This document shows, piece after piece, positions 14,301-18,300 of a stretch of DNA of 18,300 bases (positions within the stretch are counted from its first letter, which is position 1; every line of letters begins with the position of its first letter). Position numbers and translations under genes: made by a program. The stretch comes from an uncultured Alphaproteobacteria bacterium (GTDB lineage: Bacteria > Pseudomonadota > Alphaproteobacteria > Micavibrionales > Micavibrionaceae). The stretch lies in contig CAKTCH010000007.1 of NCBI GenBank assembly GCA_934538895.1, forward strand, positions 1 through 18,300. The letters run 5' to 3'. Below the pieces are notes generated by a model that was given only the letters and a program-made list of their open reading frames with translations, searched no databases and had not been told where the DNA came from.

Positions 14301-14866
14301 AGATCGCTCTGCGGATCGCGGGCAGAATTTTTCAAAACATGGTCCCGTGCCTGCTGCATCAATGCACGGGCGCCGTCGGGGGTCAGTACCGTGAAATGGG
14401 GCGGCAAGCCTGCTTCCAGCGGAAAGCGCCCGAGAATCGACTGACAGAAAGCGTGAATGGTCATAATTTTCAGGCCGCCGGGTGCATCGACCACTTGCGC
14501 GAATAATTTGCGGGCGGCTTCGATATCATGTTCTGTCGGGCTGCGGCCTAACAGGCGATTCAGGATAGCGGTCAGACCGTCTTTGTCATTTGTGGCCTCC
14601 AGCGGCATCGTTGCCCATTGCGCCAGCGTTTCATTTATACGCAGGGCCATTTCGCTGGCCCCGGCCTTGGTAAAGGTCAGGCAGAGTATTCTCTCAGGGG
14701 GCGTACCCCTGCGCCCATCCGTACGTGGCAGCAATAAGCGGAGTACGCGGTCGGTCAGAACCTTGGTTTTCCCCGACCCCGCCGACGCGGCAACCCATAC
14801 CGAAGCATCGGGGTCGGCGGCAGCGCGCTGGGCGTTATCAGGGTCTGGTAATGTTTTCATATCCAT
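11345..14866 (-). CDS. addA: Double-strand break repair helicase-nuclease AddA, alphaproteobacterial type
   Basis: UvrD/RecB-like helicase and nuclease subunit of AddAB, which resects broken DNA ends for RecA loading. From ATG 14866 it is 1173 residues. This ATG shares one base with the addB stop (TGATG). A TTG at 14869 and an ATG at 14860 are alternatives. Features include the Q-motif region NAQRAA (11-16), Walker A ASAGSGKT (about 28-35), motif Ia/Ib region LCLTFTKAGASEMALRI, Walker B DEAQD starting at Asp422, motif III region VVGDEKQSIFSFQRAAP, helicase motif V region MTVHASKGLQAPIV and motif VI VALTRAEDRLYI. The RecB-type nuclease domain near the C-terminus has GQIDRLL and DYKTNRP (Asp1118-Lys1120), so both activities look intact. 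The gene is translationally coupled to addB. Confidence 0.96.
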   Translation of the reverse strand: MDMKTLPDPDNAQRAAADPDASVWVAASAGSGKTKVLTDRVLRLLLPRTDGRRGTPPERILCLTFTKAGASEMALRINETLAQWATMPLEATNDKDGLTAILNRLLGRSPTEHDIEAARKLFAQVVDAPGGLKIMTIHAFCQSILGRFPLEAGLPPHFTVLTPDGARALMQQARDHVLKNSARDPQSDLNQALSHIAGSLNDEQFADLMAVLSGERQTLERLLKATQGADPLFHVMCGHLGLKPDITERELILNACRDEAFPVEELRAACRVLCGSKGKTDRENGEALADWLAAAPESRAAMIETYTGVFLTRKGTVKADKNLASVASEQALPGIKELMTQEGTRLLALRDKVNALNCARMTHDLMIVGQAIIDRYQALKTAQAGLDFDDMINHTRALLTRSHMSAWVLYKLDGGIDHILVDEAQDTNPEQWDIVESLIREFFAGNGARDVRRTLFVVGDEKQSIFSFQRAAPDRFREKHAAFRKIVEDAGETWKAVPMEISFRSAAAVLDFTDAVFAGDAVRYGVSETKLRHFSFRAGHAGHIEQWPLFRVPKDDSHKERSYWDPLLTPVTQNNARALLARHIAETVEGWLKNRDILPARGRPVQPGDIMILVRNRNALVGHMIRELKNRDIPVNGLDRMRLGDHIAVQDMLALAQFALLPEDDLSLACILKSPLINWNDQQLEDIAIARPGTLWEAVQKNTPGIAPWLAALIRQAKAVRPYEFFSHALQAPCPGSDVSGLRAMTARLGTDAIDPLDEFLNQVLGFEGDHISSVQGFVLWHAQNETEIKREQEEAGGQVRIMTVHASKGLQAPIVILPDTIRTVGSSGNRASDRLLWPAKTGLPFPFWSPYAESDCEAYAHARQAARDKDQEEYRRLLYVALTRAEDRLYIGGAAGDRAHDDGSWYELTRRAFGEFDNAREEPLSASAGVMTGLDQPETLVTHILATTQTAPPVAKEVKGRGPVLTLPDLQSPAWRWSRAAPGEEPAPPRPLIPSQASVPGGEEPAALSPLHAQEDYRFRRGNLTHRLLQFLPGRAEDIREKLAHEFAGRYGQDLPADVRESVVTETLRILDDPQFQALFGPASRAEVPVTGLIDGRLVSGQIDRLLVSDDGVHIVDYKTNRPPPQHEKDVPEMYRKQLKAYRDTLSGIYPDRTVRTWLLWTDGPRLMEIGP

Positions 14867-17800
14867 CAATCCGCACCCCCCTCGCCATCCTCGTCATGCG
14901 CCCATTCGTCAAAGCGGGAGAGGTGTTTATAATCATCGAAGCGCGGGGGCCTAAGGGGGTCGGGGCGGCAGGTGAAGGGTGTATCTTCCTGCGCGTACGT
15001 TTCCAGCAAGCCCTGAAAACCCTCAGCTGTACGCTCAATAACGTCTTTCAGACCTTCTTCGTCCGTCAGGCTGACCAGCTCGATGCCCTTGCGTCCGCCT
15101 GTCAGTTTCCAGTAGCCGATATAGCTGACCGGGCCGCCGGGTAGTGCCACAAATCCGCCTTGTTCCAGAATAAGGGCCTCCAGCGGTAATTGTGGCTGCG
15201 CACCTGTGATTATCGCCGGTTTTTTATAGTCGCCTGCGGATTTATAATCGATCACAGCATACGTACTATCATGCATACGGTCGATGCGGTCGGCCCGTAC
15301 GGAGACTGTCACACTATCTCCTGCGATTGGCAGGGCCAGCTTGCCCTTGATTTCCGTGTGGACAGGGTGTGCGCCTTCGCGCCATTCCTCTTCCTGTCCG
15401 ATAAAGGATTCGGCCAGACGTTCAAAGCGTGGCCACCAGTAATCCCAGGCGCCGCTGTCGTCGGCCATCGCCGTACGCTGGGCGTGGCCGAGGTCTATAA
15501 TAATTTGTATAGCATTATCAGGTACTTGATCGGGATATATCTTGCTGAATGTGTGCAGTACGTCATGAACGAAATTGCCCCGCGCCGCAGCGTCTACGGG
15601 TTTTTCAACTGGCTCCAGCTTCGGCAGGCGCAGGATTTCCCGCGCATAAATGCCGTAGGGGTTGGTCATCAATGTCTCGACTTGCGTGACCGTTATATGT
15701 TTCAGGCGCCGGGTAGCAGGGGGCCGGGGTGCGGGGCGCGGGGCCGGGGTAACTTCAGGGTTCTGATCGCCCAGACGGGCCAGCGCCAGAAGATTTTGCG
15801 CGGCGGGCGGGCAAAGCAGATCCGGGTGAAATCCGGCGGCCTGCAGCACGGTATCGAGGCGTTGCAGCCAGCGGGATGGCAACGTCGGCTTGCCGTCCAC
15901 CCGTGCCGCGCGAGTCATGATGACGCGGTCGGCGCAGAAACACTGGACGAAATCATGCGCGGCCAGCGCGATGCTGCGCTCGGGTGCGGGCAGGCCGAAC
16001 TGGCGGCGCATCGGGCGCGACATCCACGGGTCCTGTCCGGGGTCCGGCGGCCAGCTGCCCTCGTTCAGGCCGCCCAGAATCATCAGGTCGGTTTGCACAA
16101 GGCGGGCTTCAAGCTGCCCGAGCACCAGCAGGCGCGGGTGCACGCCGACAGGGGTGCGTACCGGGATGCCCGCCATCATTCGGCTCAAAATCTCCTCCAT
16201 ATCCGCCAGCGGCATAGGCGGCAGTTCATCGGCGTGGCTTAAAAGGTCGGAGAGAAAAATGCTGGCACTTTCCCCCGCCGCGCTGCGCCATAGTCGCTGG
16301 TCGCCGGATAAGGCAGGGGCATTAGCCATAGCTTCGGCGGCTGTGATAAGCGCTTTTAATATGTCCTGGCCGGGCTGGTGATTTTGTTGCAGCAAAGGGG
16401 AAAGGGATTGGTCTATTTTGTCAATGATTTCATTGATCTGGCCGGCTAGCGGGGCCAGTTTCTGCGCATCACGCCCCTTTAGCACGGCTTCCGCGCGCAG
16501 GCGCAGACCGTCAATACCGGGGGCCGGGCGCGGGCCGCGTAGCACGTATCGGTCGAAAAGGCCAATCGCTGCTTCGCGGGCGCTCTGGTTCAGGTTGAAA
16601 CCGGATAATTCATGCTGCAAAAGGGGGAGCAGGGTGGAAGGAGCGAGGTTTTTGCTGCATGTTTCCAGTATAAGCAGCAGAAATGTCCCTATCGCCGTAT
16701 CGCCCAGCGGAATACCCGCTGAATCATCCACTTCAATTCCCCAGCGGCGGCACGCCATCGACACGCGGCGCGCGATGTTGCGGTCCGGGGTAATCAGGGC
16801 GGCGGTCTGTCCGGGTGTTTCCAGCGCCTGCCGCAGCGCAAAGCCGATCAAGCGTGCTTCTTCTTCCGGCGTGGCGCACTCTATATGCCATAATTTTTGC
16901 TGCAATTCTTCAATATCGCTGTCTTGTGTTAAGCCTAGCGCAGCAGGCTGCAAACCTGTCCAGCTCTGGGTTTGCACCGCCGGGCGCATCATCTGCGAGG
17001 CGAGCAGGCGACGGGATTTTTTGCTGCGCTCTTCCGTTTTGTTTTTTGCAGCATTCCAGAGGGGGACTCGCGCGCGCTCTATCCCGATCAATTGCAGCAA
17101 ATTGCGCAGGGTGGCTTGCGGGTGGCCTTCGTCAACGGCGTCCCAGCCCTCCTGATCCATGTCCTGATCGAGTCCGGGCAGAATCACACGGCCTTGCGGC
17201 AGTCCGGCAATCGTTTTGAGCAGCAAACCGGTCGCCGGCAGCGAGCCTGTCGAGCCCGCCGCAATAATCTTCCCGGCAGGCGGACGGGCTTCCCAGATTG
17301 CGGCTTGCAATCGCAGCAAGGCATCGCGGCGGCGGGCGGGCCCCATATAGCCGCGCTCTGCCATGATGGCAGGCCAGTGTTTGCTGATAATTTCCAGAAA
17401 TGTAATCGTCTCCTGCCAGTGCGTGGCAAGGTCGCTGTCGGTAACCAGCCCGGGCAGGTCCTGCAGGTCTTTACCCTCTGTTTCGACCTGATCGAGCAGC
17501 CGCGCCAGCGTATCGGCCAGCCCCAGCGCCTGCCCGTATTGCAGGGATTTATGCCTTTCCTGCACCAGCCTTGCCAGCAGCAAGCGGCGGCGGGTGCCGG
17601 GCATGGCGGGTTTAAGCACCATGAAATCCGCCAGATCTTCAGGCGTTTCCAGTTGCAGCGATAATTCGTCTTCGTCGATATCGCCCAGCGTTTGCAGATG
17701 CGGCAGGATCAGCGGCTTGCCTTCGCTCAAACGCAGGAACATATCCCGCACCACGCGGCAGCCGCGACGGGTGGGCAGCAATATGCGGTATTGCGCCAGG

Positions 17801-17913
17801 GCCAGCGGGTCGTCGCCCGCTTCGTCCAGAATTCCGCGCACCAACGCTTCCGCGAATCCAGCCCCGGATGGAATGTTATAAACCTTGGGTACCGCCGTTT
17901 CCGCCATCGTCAT
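14866..17913 (-). CDS. addB: Double-strand break repair protein AddB, alphaproteobacterial type
   Basis: Partner of AddA: an inactivated helicase-like scaffold, probably scanning DNA for recombination hotspots, with a second nuclease domain. The 1015 residues start at ATG 17913, which overlaps by one base the stop of the preceding gene. The N-terminus reads YRILLPTRRGCRVVRDMFLRL where helicases have Walker A; the P-loop GxGKS/T is missing, as expected for this subfamily. The C-terminal RecB-like nuclease domain shows GNFVHDVLHTF, VRADRIDRM and DYKSAGDYKKP (Asp889-Lys891). I see no four-cysteine iron-sulfur cluster pattern as in Bacillus AddB, consistent with the alphaproteobacterial form. ALEALILEQGGF close to the C-terminus is also typical of the nuclease family. 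Confidence 0.94.
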   Translation of the reverse strand: MTMAETAVPKVYNIPSGAGFAEALVRGILDEAGDDPLALAQYRILLPTRRGCRVVRDMFLRLSEGKPLILPHLQTLGDIDEDELSLQLETPEDLADFMVLKPAMPGTRRRLLLARLVQERHKSLQYGQALGLADTLARLLDQVETEGKDLQDLPGLVTDSDLATHWQETITFLEIISKHWPAIMAERGYMGPARRRDALLRLQAAIWEARPPAGKIIAAGSTGSLPATGLLLKTIAGLPQGRVILPGLDQDMDQEGWDAVDEGHPQATLRNLLQLIGIERARVPLWNAAKNKTEERSKKSRRLLASQMMRPAVQTQSWTGLQPAALGLTQDSDIEELQQKLWHIECATPEEEARLIGFALRQALETPGQTAALITPDRNIARRVSMACRRWGIEVDDSAGIPLGDTAIGTFLLLILETCSKNLAPSTLLPLLQHELSGFNLNQSAREAAIGLFDRYVLRGPRPAPGIDGLRLRAEAVLKGRDAQKLAPLAGQINEIIDKIDQSLSPLLQQNHQPGQDILKALITAAEAMANAPALSGDQRLWRSAAGESASIFLSDLLSHADELPPMPLADMEEILSRMMAGIPVRTPVGVHPRLLVLGQLEARLVQTDLMILGGLNEGSWPPDPGQDPWMSRPMRRQFGLPAPERSIALAAHDFVQCFCADRVIMTRAARVDGKPTLPSRWLQRLDTVLQAAGFHPDLLCPPAAQNLLALARLGDQNPEVTPAPRPAPRPPATRRLKHITVTQVETLMTNPYGIYAREILRLPKLEPVEKPVDAAARGNFVHDVLHTFSKIYPDQVPDNAIQIIIDLGHAQRTAMADDSGAWDYWWPRFERLAESFIGQEEEWREGAHPVHTEIKGKLALPIAGDSVTVSVRADRIDRMHDSTYAVIDYKSAGDYKKPAIITGAQPQLPLEALILEQGGFVALPGGPVSYIGYWKLTGGRKGIELVSLTDEEGLKDVIERTAEGFQGLLETYAQEDTPFTCRPDPLRPPRFDDYKHLSRFDEWAHDEDGEGGAD

Positions 17914-18300
17914 CAGGGACCGATGCCGGGTACGGATTTTGTGCCCGTGTCAGCGGCCTGTATTTTTTTTTGCGCGGCGGCCAGACGATCGACGGCGGCC
18001 ACATCGGCAGGCGTGCTGAAATGATGCCATGCACCCGTATGCAGAAAAGCTTGCAGCTTTCCGGCGGCCTGGGCCTCGTCCATCAGGATACGGAAGCTAA
18101 AGGGCGTGTCCGGAGTATTATCGAACAGGCTATGATTTTTTATAATGCGTACGCTGGTCCAGGCATACGCGCCTTTCTGATTCAGGGAACGGATTAAATT
18201 TCCATTCATATCAATATCATAATCGGGCGATCCAGCTGTAGGCGTCATTTTCTTCAGATCCTTCAGCAGCAGCATGATATCCGCGCGCGCGGGATCGAAG
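17913..18300 (-). CDS. Nucleotidyltransferase family protein, MurU-like (C-terminal part; start outside window)
   Basis: Only the last ~128 residues are present; the gene runs off the right edge. The fragment opens FDPARADIMLLLKDL and continues with YDIDMNGNLI and a core strand AYAWTSVRIIKNHSLFD. The end is FSFRILMDEAQAAGKLQAFLHTGAWHHFSTPADV. This matches the C-terminal part of sugar-nucleotidyltransferases such as MurU, which converts N-acetylmuramate-1-phosphate plus UTP to UDP-MurNAc in murein recycling. In alphaproteobacteria this gene, usually next to amgK and tsaE, commonly precedes addB. The catalytic N-terminal GxG...R..K motif is not in the window, so the substrate assignment is by context and C-terminal pattern. 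Its TGA overlaps the addB ATG by one base. Confidence 0.8.
   Translation of the reverse strand, partial: FDPARADIMLLLKDLKKMTPTAGSPDYDIDMNGNLIRSLNQKGAYAWTSVRIIKNHSLFDNTPDTPFSFRILMDEAQAAGKLQAFLHTGAWHHFSTPADVAAVDRLAAAQKKIQAADTGTKSVPGIGP

Noticed and set aside
15190..16242. 350-codon plus-strand frame inside addB
   Set aside because: It is the mirror of a well-supported AddB nuclease-domain region; the translated sequence is rich in His/Arg/Gln/Ala as expected of antisense translation.
1..18300. Search for tRNA genes, rRNA, CRISPR arrays, insertion sequences or prophage genes
   Set aside because: No cloverleaf-like region, regularly spaced direct repeats, transposase or integrase motifs were seen; the gaps between genes are short and accounted for by terminators, leaders and the palindromic element.

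Overview
This looks like a chromosomal stretch from a moderately GC-rich alphaproteobacterium. The best evidence is the block of an N-acetylmuramate-1-phosphate uridylyltransferase-like gene, addB, addA and trxA, all on the minus strand. That gene order and the alphaproteobacterial type of AddA/AddB (RecB-like nuclease domains) are characteristic of the class. A palindromic repeat of the 'TCATTGCGAG...GCAATCCAG' kind, which I associate with interspersed repeats of Rickettsiales-like and related genomes, and a Lap-type secretion system fit this too. I cannot name a genus.

Layout. (1) 1-5847, plus strand: a complete type I secretion apparatus. It consists of a TolC-like outer-membrane protein (313-1743, with its own terminator), then a LapB/LssB-type ABC exporter with a degenerate C39-like domain (2072-4402) and an HlyD/LapC-type adaptor (4414-5847). 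The 328-base gap between tolC and the exporter holds a terminator, an extended -10 promoter and a ~140-base nested palindromic repeat lying in the predicted 5' leader of the exporter mRNA. No secreted substrate (RTX or adhesin) is in the window. (2) 5866-6240, minus strand: a small SpoIIAA-like (STAS-fold) protein, convergent with the adaptor gene and divergent from thrS. (3) 6347-9472, plus strand: thrS and infC, the translation-factor pair also adjacent in E. coli. Here infC is followed by a strong terminator and an oxidoreductase instead of rpmI-rplT. The infC start codon appears to be the non-canonical AUA, and its product carries a proline-rich N-terminal tail. (4) 9505-10812, plus strand: a FAD-dependent oxidoreductase of the DAO/PuuB-like family. 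(5) 10889-18300, minus strand: trxA, addA, addB and the 3' end of the murU-like gene. The last three are joined by two identical one-base TGATG stop/start overlaps.

Functionally, regions 3 and 5 are housekeeping: translation, double-strand-break repair, thiol redox and murein recycling. Region 1 probably secretes one or more large surface or extracellular proteins encoded elsewhere. I found no tRNA or rRNA gene, CRISPR array, transposase or prophage gene. No wholly new system is evident. The points most worth a second look are the AUA start and proline-rich tail of infC, the palindromic element in the exporter leader, and the long ambiguous thrS leader.
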